11,702 nt of DNA from Methanomassiliicoccaceae archaeon (GCA_009786295.1 WQTN01000114.1:1-11702); one strand, 5' to 3'. Shown: positions 1-6,974, counted from the stretch's first letter. The notes: generated from the sequence alone by a model not told the origin. A program made the numbers and translations.

Positions 1-501
1 CTGCAGAACAAGATGATCGAGTCCGGCGCGACCGTCATGTGGATGGCGGACCCAACATCGTCTGGGGACCTGATATCTCCGGACATGTTCAGAGAATATT
101 CGTATCCGGCACTGAAGGAAGTGATATCCGATGTCAAGACCGAGCATGATGTGTCGGCATACCTGCACATATGCGGGGAGACCTTGGGCATAATGCCCAT
201 GCTGCCCGAGCTCAAGGTGGACTGTTTCAGTTTCGATCATGCGGTGGATGCCGCGAAAGCAAAGAGGGCCGCCGGAAAGAAGGTGGCCATCATGGGAAAC
301 ATCGATCCGGTAAGCCTGATCATGAGCGGCACCCCGGACGACATCGCTACTGAATGTTACAGGATCATCGACATAGCCGGGAGGGACGGCGGGCTCATAC
401 TTGCGCCTGGATGCGAAACACCGCAGTCGAGCCCGGACGCGAACGTAAGGGCCATGGGGCAGTCCGGAATAGATTACTGGAAGAGCCGCTCAAACAGATG
501 A
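1..501 (+). CDS. Methylcobamide:coenzyme M methyltransferase, MtaA/MtbA type (3' part only)
   Basis: The 5' half lies outside the window; the open frame runs from base 1 to TGA at 499-501, giving about 166 C-terminal residues of a protein usually near 340. The family (uroporphyrinogen decarboxylase fold) moves the methyl group from a methylated corrinoid protein to coenzyme M, the step before methyl-CoM reductase in methylotrophic methanogenesis. The His-X-Cys...Cys zinc site that activates the CoM thiol is visible: H (bases 166-168) and C (172-174) in HICGE, and C (412-414) in PGCETP. The GNIDP segment and the ADPTSSGDLISP stretch also fit the family. From this half I cannot separate the methanol branch (MtaA), the methylamine branch (MtbA) or a methylthiol paralogue, so no symbol is given. 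UroD itself is excluded by the His/Cys zinc ligands. The gene ends six bases from the 3' end of the convergent tRNA-Leu. Confidence 0.88.
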   Translation: MQNKMIESGATVMWMADPTSSGDLISPDMFREYSYPALKEVISDVKTEHDVSAYLHICGETLGIMPMLPELKVDCFSFDHAVDAAKAKRAAGKKVAIMGNIDPVSLIMSGTPDDIATECYRIIDIAGRDGGLILAPGCETPQSSPDANVRAMGQSGIDYWKSRSNR

Positions 502-507
502 AAAGAA
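500..507 (-). terminator. T-rich terminator of tRNA-Leu
   Basis: TTCTTTTC directly follows the encoded CCA of tRNA-Leu on the minus strand. Archaeal RNA polymerase stops at T-rich runs without needing a hairpin. The run overlaps the last bases, including the stop codon, of the convergent methyltransferase gene. Confidence 0.5.
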
Positions 508-594
508 TGGTGCAGAGGAAGGGATTTGAACCCTTGGACCACTAAGGACTAGGCCCTCAACCTAGCGTCTTTGGCCATGCTTGACTACCTCTGC
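508..594 (-). tRNA. tRNA-Leu (anticodon GAG), CCA encoded
   Basis: On the minus strand the acceptor stem GCAGAGG/CCTCTGC is perfect. The anticodon stem CTAGG/CCTAG encloses loop TTGAGGG, placing GAG at 558-556 (reads CUC/CUU). The T stem AAGGG/CCCTT encloses TTCAAAT. A variable region of 13 bases with a short CC/GG stem makes it class II, as expected for leucine. The discriminator is A (511), followed by an encoded CCA (510-508). A T-rich run (TTCTTTTC, 507-500) follows directly and probably ends transcription. It runs into the stop codon of the convergent methyltransferase gene. An upstream TATA box lies at 619-627. Confidence 0.97.
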
Positions 595-616
595 GTGATG
601 TGCGTTGAATGACCAT

Positions 617-630
617 TCAATAAATAAGCT
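617..630 (-). promoter_or_regulatory. TATA box of tRNA-Leu
   Basis: On the minus strand AGCTTATTTATTGA contains a TATA element centred near 623. With the usual 25-27 bp to the start site, transcription would begin around 597, just before the tRNA 5' end at 594. The 57 bp between the tRNA and the end of the Rli1 gene (595-651) contain nothing else I can identify. Confidence 0.6.
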
Positions 631-651
631 TTGTGTGTTTGAAACTGGTCA

Positions 652-2424
652 TCACGAAGACGAATAGTAATACTCGCCTTTGGCCTTCTGTTCCCTGTCA
701 AGCTTGGAATCAGGTTTGTTGATCCTCGGGCGGTTCGTATCGGCATCGCGCCTGAAAGTTATGTCGACCGCCGAGAGGAATTTGTTCATCCCTTCCCTCA
801 TTTCCAGAGGCCCCTCCCCTATCCCGTGGTGTCCAGGTTCGCCGCCGAAGACCATCATGGAATCAGATACCATATCGAGGAAATAGATGTCGTGGTCAAC
901 GATCATCCCGCTCCTCCCGGTCTTTTCCATCATCCTCCTTATTGTTCTGGCGGCATTCATCCTCTGGTTTGAATCCAGGTATGCGGACGGTTCGTCGAAG
1001 AGGTACATATCCGCATCAGCGGCGAGGCACAGTGTGATAGCTACTCTCTGCAGCTCTCCCCCTGACAGGGTGCCGATATCCTTCTCCATAAGGTGTTTGA
1101 TCCCCAGCGGATTAAGGACCTCTCCTTCGAAGAATCCTGAGTTCACGATATCATATGCTTTGGCAAAGAGAAGGTCTCTGACCGTGCCTTCGGCATCGGG
1201 CGAGATGTATTGAGGTTTGTACGATACTTTCACTGTCGTCTCAAGACTCCCCTTGTCCGGTTTGATCACGCCGGCGAGCATCTTCACAAAGGTGGTCTTC
1301 CCGGTGGCGTTCGGTCCGACTATGCCGACAGACTCCCCGATCTTAACGGCACCCTTCCCTATTGTCAGCCTGAACCCTCCGAGGTCCTTTTCCGCGCTGT
1401 CGAATTCCACAAGGTCCGGGGTGTTCCACTCAGCCCTCGGAGGCGATGATTCGAACTCTATCTGTCTGTCTCTGAATCTTATGTTCTCTTCCGGAAGGTA
1501 GCCGTCCAGATACACATTGATGGCAGTCCTTACCTGTCTCGCTAATGTGAAGACGCCGTATGCGCCTTCGGAACCATACACGACATTCACATTATCCGCA
1601 AGATAATCGAGTATCGCGAGGTCGTGCTCTATCACTATTATCTGTTTGTCTACGCTCAGGTCCTTGACTATCTTGGCCATCTTCACTCTTTGATAGATAT
1701 CAAGATAGGACGTGGGCTCGTCGAAGAAATAGATATCAGCATCCTTCATCATCGTGGCCGCCATCGCTAACCGCTGGAGCTCTCCGCCCGAGAGTTTTGT
1801 CAGTTCGCGGTCCAGCACCTCTGTGAGGTCGAAGAGTTCTGCGGCCTCCTGGACATTCATACGCTCCTGCACTCTGCTCAGGAGGTCGCGCACGACCCCA
1901 TTGATGCTTTGGGGCAGTTTATCTACATACTGAGGTTTCATCGCGACCTTGGTGTTCCCTGCGTACAGGTTCCTCAGGTGGTCGTGCAGTTCGGTTCCGG
2001 TAAAGTGTGCCAGCACCTCTTCTTTCGACGGAGGGTTATCATACTTTCCGAGATTCGGTATCTCTGTCCCGGACAGAAGCTTGATGGCAGTGGTCTTTCC
2101 AATGCCATTAGGCCCCAATATGCCGGTGATCAGGCCTTTTTTCGGTACAGGCAATCTGTAAAGGCGGAATGTGTTCTCGCCGTACTGGTGGACCATCTCC
2201 CCTTTCAGCTCATCCGCGAGGCCGATGATCTTTATTGCGTCGAACTGGCATTTGTTCACGCAGATGCCGCAGCCGTGGCACAACGCCTCTGAAATGATCG
2301 GTTTGCCTTTTTCGGTAAAAGTGATGCACTCCACCCCGGTCCTCACAAGCGGACAGAATTTGACACACTCCTTGTTGCATTTCCGACTCTGGCATCTGTC
2401 ATGCAGTACGGCGGCTATTCGCAT
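652..2424 (-). CDS. ABCE1/Rli1 ribosome-recycling ATPase
   Basis: This 590-residue protein is the archaeal ABCE1 (RNase L inhibitor homologue), a soluble twin-ATPase with an iron-sulfur domain. It splits 70S ribosomes after termination together with aRF1/Pelota. The N-terminal domain carries eight cysteines for two 4Fe-4S clusters (C11, C16, C20, C24 and C49, C52, C55, C59). ATPase 1 has Walker A GPNGIGKTT (104-112), signature LSGGE (211-215) and Walker B FFDEP near 233-237. ATPase 2 has Walker A GPNATGKTT (370-378), signature LSGGE (453-457) and Walker B LFDEP near 475-479. The hinge segments after each Walker B (SYLD, AYLD) are present. The start is taken at MRIAAVLHDRC because family members begin with MRIA; an in-frame ATG 51 bp upstream (2475) adds a non-homologous leader. 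The length is normal. The GNAT gene lies 85 bp upstream on the same strand, with an A/T-rich stretch at 2449-2455 that could be this gene's own TATA box. Confidence 0.97.
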   Translation of the reverse strand: MRIAAVLHDRCQSRKCNKECVKFCPLVRTGVECITFTEKGKPIISEALCHGCGICVNKCQFDAIKIIGLADELKGEMVHQYGENTFRLYRLPVPKKGLITGILGPNGIGKTTAIKLLSGTEIPNLGKYDNPPSKEEVLAHFTGTELHDHLRNLYAGNTKVAMKPQYVDKLPQSINGVVRDLLSRVQERMNVQEAAELFDLTEVLDRELTKLSGGELQRLAMAATMMKDADIYFFDEPTSYLDIYQRVKMAKIVKDLSVDKQIIVIEHDLAILDYLADNVNVVYGSEGAYGVFTLARQVRTAINVYLDGYLPEENIRFRDRQIEFESSPPRAEWNTPDLVEFDSAEKDLGGFRLTIGKGAVKIGESVGIVGPNATGKTTFVKMLAGVIKPDKGSLETTVKVSYKPQYISPDAEGTVRDLLFAKAYDIVNSGFFEGEVLNPLGIKHLMEKDIGTLSGGELQRVAITLCLAADADMYLFDEPSAYLDSNQRMNAARTIRRMMEKTGRSGMIVDHDIYFLDMVSDSMMVFGGEPGHHGIGEGPLEMREGMNKFLSAVDITFRRDADTNRPRINKPDSKLDREQKAKGEYYYSSS

Positions 2425-2509
2425 GCTTCCGCCTATCGTGAGGTTCAATTTAATCTTTAGGCTGATGAAAACCATCGGTTATGTCAAACCGGTGAGCAGC
2501 ACATCCGCA

Positions 2510-2914
2510 TTATGTCCAAAGAGATGTAATGAACATGGGCGTTTTTTCGCTGCCAACCTCGAATCCGCAGTTTTTATAGAAACCGATCTGGCTGTCGTAC
2601 GCGACCAAAACGATCCGCAAATAACCTTTGTATTTTTCCGATATCAGACGGACCAATTCCTTTCCGATGCCTTTGCCCTGATATGCTGGATTCACAAGCA
2701 GATAATGCACATAAGCAGTCATTATTCCGTCGTCCAAAGCATTTATCAGCCCTACCAGCCGGTCGTCGTCCCACGCTGTGAACACGGCCGCAGAGTTTCT
2801 CATCGCAATGACTAATCTTTCTGGATAGTGCCCCGAAGACCAGCCAACAGACAGGAACAGCTCCTTCAGGTCCTCTGCCCGAAGATCCTGCGCATCTTTA
2901 TACACTACGGCCAT
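2510..2914 (-). CDS. GNAT-family N-acetyltransferase
   Basis: This 134-residue protein is a small single-domain Gcn5-related acetyltransferase, which moves acetyl from acetyl-CoA to an amine. The acetyl-CoA loop (motif A) is VNPAYQGKGIGKEL at about 74-87, with the Q-G-K-G-I-G pyrophosphate-binding pattern at 79-84. It is preceded by strand YVHYLLV. FYKNCGFEVG (about 111-120) is the usual motif B end. The start at 2914 is preferred over the ATG at 2920: GAAGG in AAGAAGGT sits seven bases before the 2914 ATG but only one base before the 2920 ATG. The substrate cannot be read from sequence; family members of this size act on small molecules or protein N-termini. It is transcribed away from the MATE gene across a shared control region, which hints at detoxification, but this is inference. 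Confidence 0.9.
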   Translation of the reverse strand: MAVVYKDAQDLRAEDLKELFLSVGWSSGHYPERLVIAMRNSAAVFTAWDDDRLVGLINALDDGIMTAYVHYLLVNPAYQGKGIGKELVRLISEKYKGYLRIVLVAYDSQIGFYKNCGFEVGSEKTPMFITSLWT

Positions 2915-3025
2915 CTGCATACCTTCTTTGATTTATGAACGCCAGCTGTTCTTTGCCGGCCTGCTTTGAAAAATGATCTTTGTATCAAATACAGATTGTT
3001 TATCAAAGCAGTCATAAGCATCAGC

Positions 3026-3057
3026 AACAAAATACAAAACAATTATGTCATTTTGTT
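3026..3057. repeat. 8-bp inverted repeat upstream of the operators
   Basis: AACAAAAT (3026-3033) and its exact complement ATTTTGTT (3050-3057) are separated by 16 bp. The right arm is shared with the outer arm of the first GGTTATAACC palindrome. The same octamer appears again at 3118-3125 over the mini-ORF start codon. The repetition suggests regulator half-sites rather than an RNA hairpin, but AT-rich composition makes chance matches likelier. Confidence 0.45.
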
Positions 3058-3078
3058 CCGGTTATAACCCGAACGAAA
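3051..3078. promoter_or_regulatory. Palindromic operator 1 (core GGTTATAACC)
   Basis: The core GGTTATAACC at 3060-3069 is a perfect 10-bp palindrome. Extended to 28 bp, 12 of 14 base pairs are symmetric, with outer arms TTTTGTTC and GAACGAAA. It lies directly upstream of a TATA element at 3081-3088. This size and symmetry is what a dimeric winged-helix or TetR-like regulator would bind. No regulator gene is in the window. Confidence 0.65.
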
Positions 3079-3088
3079 CCATAAAAAT
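3074..3088 (+). promoter_or_regulatory. BRE/TATA promoter between the operators
   Basis: CGAAACC (3074-3080) followed by ATAAAAAT (3081-3088) resembles an archaeal BRE plus TATA box. Initiation about 26 bp downstream would fall near 3110, inside operator 2 and about 14 nt before the mini-ORF ATG at 3124. It could drive the mini-ORF and, by readthrough, the MATE gene. Confidence 0.5.
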
Positions 3089-3091
3089 TGT

Positions 3092-3119
3092 ATTCATTCG
3101 GGTTATAACCCTAACAAAA
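3092..3119. promoter_or_regulatory. Palindromic operator 2 (core GGTTATAACC)
   Basis: This is a second perfect copy of GGTTATAACC at 3101-3110, inside GGGTTATAACCC (3100-3111). It is centred 41 bp (about four helical turns) from the first copy. The right arm CTAACAAAA matches the operator 1 arm CGAACGAAA at seven of nine positions. It covers the predicted transcription start, so a bound dimer would block initiation, while the pair would leave TATA/BRE between two proteins on one face of the helix. Confidence 0.65.
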
Positions 3120-3123
3120 CAAA

Positions 3124-3204
3124 ATGGATGAGTTCTGGAATATTGACAAGGATGGAGTGAAGGGGAGGCATCTTAAGGACTTCTTACTCTCTGGACCCAG
3201 ATGA
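3124..3204 (+). CDS. 26-codon mini-ORF, unknown; possible leader peptide or gene relic
   Basis: ATG at 3124 opens a 26-residue frame (begins MDEFWNIDKDGVKGRH) ending in TGA at 3202-3204. It sits where a gene start is expected: about 14 nt after the predicted initiation point of the operator-flanked promoter. The peptide is mixed and charged, not low-complexity, and ends LLSGPR. Its stop overlaps ATG 3201 in ATGA form, and that second frame runs toward the MATE start. I do not recognise a family. It may be a short leader peptide or the remnant of a larger gene broken by a frameshift near 3200. Confidence 0.3.
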   Translation: MDEFWNIDKDGVKGRHLKDFLLSGPR

Positions 3205-3305
3205 TCCTGGCAGGTGCAATCGTCAGCCGCTTTGGTCACAGCAGACATTCTGCGGGAATAACCGCTCTATAGATAGTTCAATATAACCGATGTCAATTCA
3301 GGCGC
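3201..3305 (+). other. Amber-interrupted open frame leading into the MATE gene
   Basis: ATG 3201 opens a frame in phase with the MATE start at 3306 (35 codons). It is interrupted only by TAG at 3270-3272, after 23 codons (peptide begins MILAGAIVSRF). Read through, it would add 35 residues to the transporter. MATE proteins do not need such an extension, so this may be chance or degraded sequence. It is recorded because TAG can encode pyrrolysine in the suspected lineage. Confidence 0.2.
3264..3287 (+). promoter_or_regulatory. Possible MATE promoter
   Basis: Two TATA-like stretches lie before the MATE ATG: CTATAGATA around 3267-3275 (centre about 36 bp upstream, allowing a short leader) and AATATAAC at 3280-3287 (centre about 23 bp upstream, slightly too close). 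Neither is strong. The gene may instead depend on the operator-flanked promoter further upstream. Confidence 0.3.
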
Positions 3306-4688
3306 ATGGAAGTGTCCGCGACAAAAGGCGTGAATGTTCTGCTGGGAGACCCCAGGAAGGCTATAGTAGCTTTCTCCATCCCTATCGCAGTGGCACTTCT
3401 GGCGCAGCAGAGCAACAGTCTTGTCGACAGCTTCTGGGTCACCGGCCTCGGCGGGAATGCCATGGCCGCGTTAGGTCTTGTGTCTCCGATATATTCTATA
3501 CTGGTTGGCATAGGCTCCGGTCTGGGTATCGGCGCATCGGCCGCGATCGCAAGATGCATCGGTATGGGTAGGGCGGAAGAATCCGGCGGGATAGCCGCAC
3601 AGTCGCTGATAATATGCATCATTGCGGCGATCATCGCGACCCCGGTGCTTCTGCTGACAGCAGAACCAGTGCTGATCGCGATAGGTGCCGGACCTACGAT
3701 AGAGGCCTCGATGGAATTCGCCATCCCGCTGTACATCAGCGCGGTCCTGATCTTCATCAGCGGAGTGATGTCTGGCATCATGAGGGGGGAGGGGGCGGTC
3801 AGAAGGTCAATGTACATACAGGTCATTGGAGCGATAGCGAACCTGATCCTTGACCCGATCTTCATTTACAGCCTGGACATGGGCGTGGCGGGCGCCGCAT
3901 GGGCGACAACGGCAGCTTTCGGGATATCGATCATCATAGGACTGTATTGGTATTTTGTGAAGAAAGACATGTTCATCAAGTTCAGGATAAAGGATATGAG
4001 GCCGAATATCGCGCTTCAGAGGGAGATACTGTCCGTCGGGCTGCCGCAGACGGCTGAGTTCACGGTAATGAGCGCTTTCAACGTAACCTTCAATTTCTGC
4101 ATCATCATGGTCGGCGGGACAAGCGCCATGGCAATATACACCGTAGCATGGAGGCTGATGTACATCCTGCTGATACCGGCGCAGGCGATGGGCGGGGCCA
4201 TAGTGTCCGCATGTTCGGCGGAATTCGGCATGAAAAGATATGATATGATAAGGCAGGCGTATCTGTTTTCAGTAAAGACGTCAGTGCTTCTGCTGTCGGT
4301 CTTCGCGGTCACGATGTGCCTTCTCGCAGGTCCCATCGCATCGGTGTTCACAGTAGCTCCGGACATGCAGCATCTGCACGGCGACATGGTCGTTATGCTG
4401 TACATCTTCGCATCGTTCATTCCGATCATGTCGCTCATATACATCGGGTCATCCCTGCTGCAGGCGCTCAAACGGTCGAAGACATCGCTGATATCCACTT
4501 TCATCAGGAACGCCATGCTTGCGGCGACGTTCCTCATAGCGGCATACTGCTTTGGGACCCTTACGTCGCTGTGGTGGGCCATGTTCGTCACGGAAGTGTT
4601 CGGAGGCGCGCTGATGGGATACTGGGCATATGTGGTGCTGAAGGACGTTGCAAAAAGGGACGGCAGGACTCTTTTGCCTGACACATGA
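3306..4688 (+). CDS. MATE-family multidrug/cation efflux transporter
   Basis: This 460-residue polytopic inner-membrane protein has the usual MATE length and hydrophobic pattern of about twelve helices in two homologous halves. The family exports organic cations, drugs or metabolites against a sodium or proton gradient. Diagnostic stretches: the N-terminal LLGDPRKAIVAFSIPIA followed by LVDSFWVTGLG (about 12-50), and the helix 5-6 region with MRGEGAVRRSMYIQVIGA, NLILDPIFIYSLDMGV and GAAWATTAA (about 159-205). The second half shows VGLPQTAEF and TVAWRLMYI. The start at 3306 gives the standard short tail before helix 1; no clear ribosome-binding site precedes it. It diverges from the GNAT gene across an operator-rich region, so induction by its substrate is plausible. 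The substrate cannot be inferred. The MetRS gene follows after 51 bp with its own TATA box. Confidence 0.93.
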   Translation: MEVSATKGVNVLLGDPRKAIVAFSIPIAVALLAQQSNSLVDSFWVTGLGGNAMAALGLVSPIYSILVGIGSGLGIGASAAIARCIGMGRAEESGGIAAQSLIICIIAAIIATPVLLLTAEPVLIAIGAGPTIEASMEFAIPLYISAVLIFISGVMSGIMRGEGAVRRSMYIQVIGAIANLILDPIFIYSLDMGVAGAAWATTAAFGISIIIGLYWYFVKKDMFIKFRIKDMRPNIALQREILSVGLPQTAEFTVMSAFNVTFNFCIIMVGGTSAMAIYTVAWRLMYILLIPAQAMGGAIVSACSAEFGMKRYDMIRQAYLFSVKTSVLLLSVFAVTMCLLAGPIASVFTVAPDMQHLHGDMVVMLYIFASFIPIMSLIYIGSSLLQALKRSKTSLISTFIRNAMLAATFLIAAYCFGTLTSLWWAMFVTEVFGGALMGYWAYVVLKDVAKRDGRTLLPDT

Positions 4689-4708
4689 TGTCCAACATCT
4701 TTATTATC

Positions 4709-4716
4709 ATTATAAG
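4709..4716 (+). promoter_or_regulatory. TATA box of MetRS gene
   Basis: ATTATAAG at 4709-4716 is centred 27 bp before the ATG at 4740, so the transcript should be leaderless or nearly so. It would serve the MetRS-PHP pair. Confidence 0.55.
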
Positions 4717-4739
4717 CATTGAACATCCTGGTCCATTAA

Positions 4740-6974
4740 ATGTCAAAGATATGCATCAACATCGCTTGGCCTTATGCGAACGGTCCGATCCACATCGGAC
4801 ACCTGGCAGGCTCCCTTCTGCCGCCCGATATATTCGGCAGGTACAACCGTCTAATCGGGAACGAGGTGCTGGTCGTGGGAGGTTCGGATCAGCACGGAAC
4901 GCCTATTACCGTAACGGCGGAGAAAGAAAAATCCACTCCGGCCGCTGTAGCCGACAGATACCACTGCATAAACAAAAAAGCGATAGAGGACATGGGCATA
5001 CAATATTCACTATTCAGCAAAACGCATGGGGACAATCACATAGAGGTTGTGCAGAAGGTGTTCATGGACCTCCTGGGCAAAGGATATCTTTATGAGAAAG
5101 AGACGGACCAATACTACTGTACAGGCTGCAATAAGTTCCTTCCGGACAGGTATGTGGAGGGGACATGCCCCAACTGCGGGGCAAAGGATGTCAGGAGCGA
5201 CCAGTGCGATTCATGCGGCAAGACCTTCGAGCCCGGGGACCTGGAGAATGCCAGATGCATACACTGCGGGAACGAGCCGGGTGTAAGGTCCACGAACCAC
5301 TTCTTCTTCAAACTGAGCGCCTTCAGCGAGCAGCTGATGGAATACGCTGGCAGCCAAGATCACTGGAGGTCGAACGTCAAGACGTTCACCATCAACTGGC
5401 TGAAGGAAGGGCTTGTGGACAGGGCGATGACAAGGGACATGTCCTGGGGAGTTCCGCTGCCGATGCCCGGGTGGGAAGATAAAGCCATATACGTCTGGTT
5501 CGAGGCTTTGATGGGGTATCTGAGCACATCTATCGAATACTCGAAAATGGTAGGAAAGCCGGAGCTCTGGAAAGAATACTGGAAGAATCCGGAGGCGAAA
5601 CATTACTATTTCATCGGAAAGGATAACATCCCCTTCCACTCGATAATCTGGCCGGCGGTACTCATGGGCATAGGCGGACTGAATCTTCCGTATGACATAC
5701 CGGCAAACGAATACCTCATGTTCAACGGCGGCAAGCTCTCTAAGAGCCGCGGAGGGGCCATAGACATCCCGACGGTCCTTATGAAATACGACGCGGACGC
5801 CGTCAGGTACTATCTTTCCGTGAACATGCCAGACACGCACGACACCGAATTCACATGGGAGGACTTCCAGACGAAGATCAACAGCGAGCTCGTGTCCGCG
5901 TTGGGCAACTATTACCACAGGTGTCTGAGTTTCACGCATAAGAATTTCGGAAAGATCCCGGGCGCAGATGCCAAGGAAGGCGCAAAAGAGGTCCTGGACG
6001 CGATACGTGCAGCCCTTGAGGAATATAATGAATGTCTCTCCAAATGTGACTTTAAAAAAGGGATCAAAACAGTGATGGAGCTTGCGCGCTTCGGCAACAG
6101 GTATTTTGATTCGGTAAAACCGTGGGCCCTGATAAAATCCGACAAAGATCAATGCGGCAGGGTCATGAACAATAACCTGAGGATAGTGAAAGCCCTCGCT
6201 GTTATGGCCTGGCCCTTCATGCCGAGCTCCTCTGAAAAGATATGGGAATATCTGGGATACGGAGAAAGCATAGAAAAGAGCGGCATCGCCGCCGTAACAT
6301 CCGAGCTTCCAGCGGGAAAGCCGCTTTCCGAACCAATTCCTGTTTACAAGAAGATAGAGATCGAGTCTGAGGAAGAAAAAGAAGAACCTGTCGGCGTTCC
6401 CGAGGCATATGCTGACTTCAAGAGCCTCGATCTCCGCGTGGGCAGGGTACTGAGCGCGGAAGAGCACCCAGATGCAGAAAAACTCTTTGTCCTGAAGGTC
6501 GACATAGGCGAAGAGGCGCCGAGGCAGATAGTCGCAGGGCTGCGAGCCTATTATTCGAAAGAACAGATGGTGGGGAGGAACATAATATTGGTATCTAACC
6601 TCAAGCCGGCAAAACTGAGGGGGCTGACATCTCAAGGGATGCTGCTCGCCGCGGACGATGAGGCCCTGGGAGGCACATCGGTCCAGCTGCTGAGACCGTT
6701 GAAGGACCTTCCTCCTGGGACAAAAATGAACTCAGGACTTAAGAACTCATCATCAATGATAGAATACAAGGATTTCCAGAAGATCAAAATGGTCGTCTCC
6801 AGAGCATCCGGCGGCAAAGTCCTGTGCAATTCGATGAACATAGACCTTCCTGCAGGGTCTCCGGAGCGCATAGCGGTCATCGTCGACGGCAATAACGCGC
6901 TCGTGCTGAGCGACGGCAAAGGATGCGTAGCGACAGTGGATTCCGATATCAAGGACGGAGCAATCATCAGATGA
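4740..6974 (+). CDS. metG: Methionyl-tRNA synthetase
   Basis: This 744-residue cytosolic class I synthetase charges elongator and initiator tRNA-Met. The HIGH motif is HIGH at 18-21 and the KMSKS loop is KLSKS at 332-336. Between them, the zinc knuckle domain has four CXXC pairs (C127/C130, C143/C146, C156/C159, C173/C176), the two-knuckle form common in archaea. The helical anticodon-binding domain follows (about 380-540). A Glu-rich linker near 545-555 leads to a fused EMAP-type OB-fold tRNA-binding domain (about 557-660; SLDLRVGRVLSAEEHPDAEK). About 70-80 residues follow that a typical MetRS lacks, beginning again with a YKDFQKIKMVV segment. The start ATG has a TATA box 27 bp upstream, giving a leaderless transcript. 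The stop overlaps the PHP gene start (ATGA), so the two are probably co-translated. Confidence 0.97.
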   Translation: MSKICINIAWPYANGPIHIGHLAGSLLPPDIFGRYNRLIGNEVLVVGGSDQHGTPITVTAEKEKSTPAAVADRYHCINKKAIEDMGIQYSLFSKTHGDNHIEVVQKVFMDLLGKGYLYEKETDQYYCTGCNKFLPDRYVEGTCPNCGAKDVRSDQCDSCGKTFEPGDLENARCIHCGNEPGVRSTNHFFFKLSAFSEQLMEYAGSQDHWRSNVKTFTINWLKEGLVDRAMTRDMSWGVPLPMPGWEDKAIYVWFEALMGYLSTSIEYSKMVGKPELWKEYWKNPEAKHYYFIGKDNIPFHSIIWPAVLMGIGGLNLPYDIPANEYLMFNGGKLSKSRGGAIDIPTVLMKYDADAVRYYLSVNMPDTHDTEFTWEDFQTKINSELVSALGNYYHRCLSFTHKNFGKIPGADAKEGAKEVLDAIRAALEEYNECLSKCDFKKGIKTVMELARFGNRYFDSVKPWALIKSDKDQCGRVMNNNLRIVKALAVMAWPFMPSSSEKIWEYLGYGESIEKSGIAAVTSELPAGKPLSEPIPVYKKIEIESEEEKEEPVGVPEAYADFKSLDLRVGRVLSAEEHPDAEKLFVLKVDIGEEAPRQIVAGLRAYYSKEQMVGRNIILVSNLKPAKLRGLTSQGMLLAADDEALGGTSVQLLRPLKDLPPGTKMNSGLKNSSSMIEYKDFQKIKMVVSRASGGKVLCNSMNIDLPAGSPERIAVIVDGNNALVLSDGKGCVATVDSDIKDGAIIR

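Noticed and set aside
2425..2475. 17-residue N-terminal extension of Rli1
   Set aside because: Family members begin with MRIA, and the Fe-S domain spacing is right from 2424. The extension covers an A/T-rich stretch likely to be promoter.
2171..2815. 214-codon plus-strand frame across Rli1 and GNAT
   Set aside because: It spans the ends of two well-supported minus-strand genes and has no protein-like motif.
2915..2920. ATG 2920 as GNAT start
   Set aside because: GAAGG is only one base from it; the ATG at 2914 has proper spacing.
3290..3571. 93-codon frame overlapping the MATE start
   Set aside because: Out of frame with the transporter, Arg/Gly-rich shadow translation without motif.
4016..4726. 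236-codon open frame antisense to the MATE gene
   Set aside because: Antisense of a well-supported transporter. Its residues are a reflection of hydrophobic codons on the other strand and no family is seen.
5211..6635. 474-codon open frame antisense to metG
   Set aside because: It lies wholly inside a clear MetRS gene, has no recognisable motif, and mirrors the codon bias of the sense strand.
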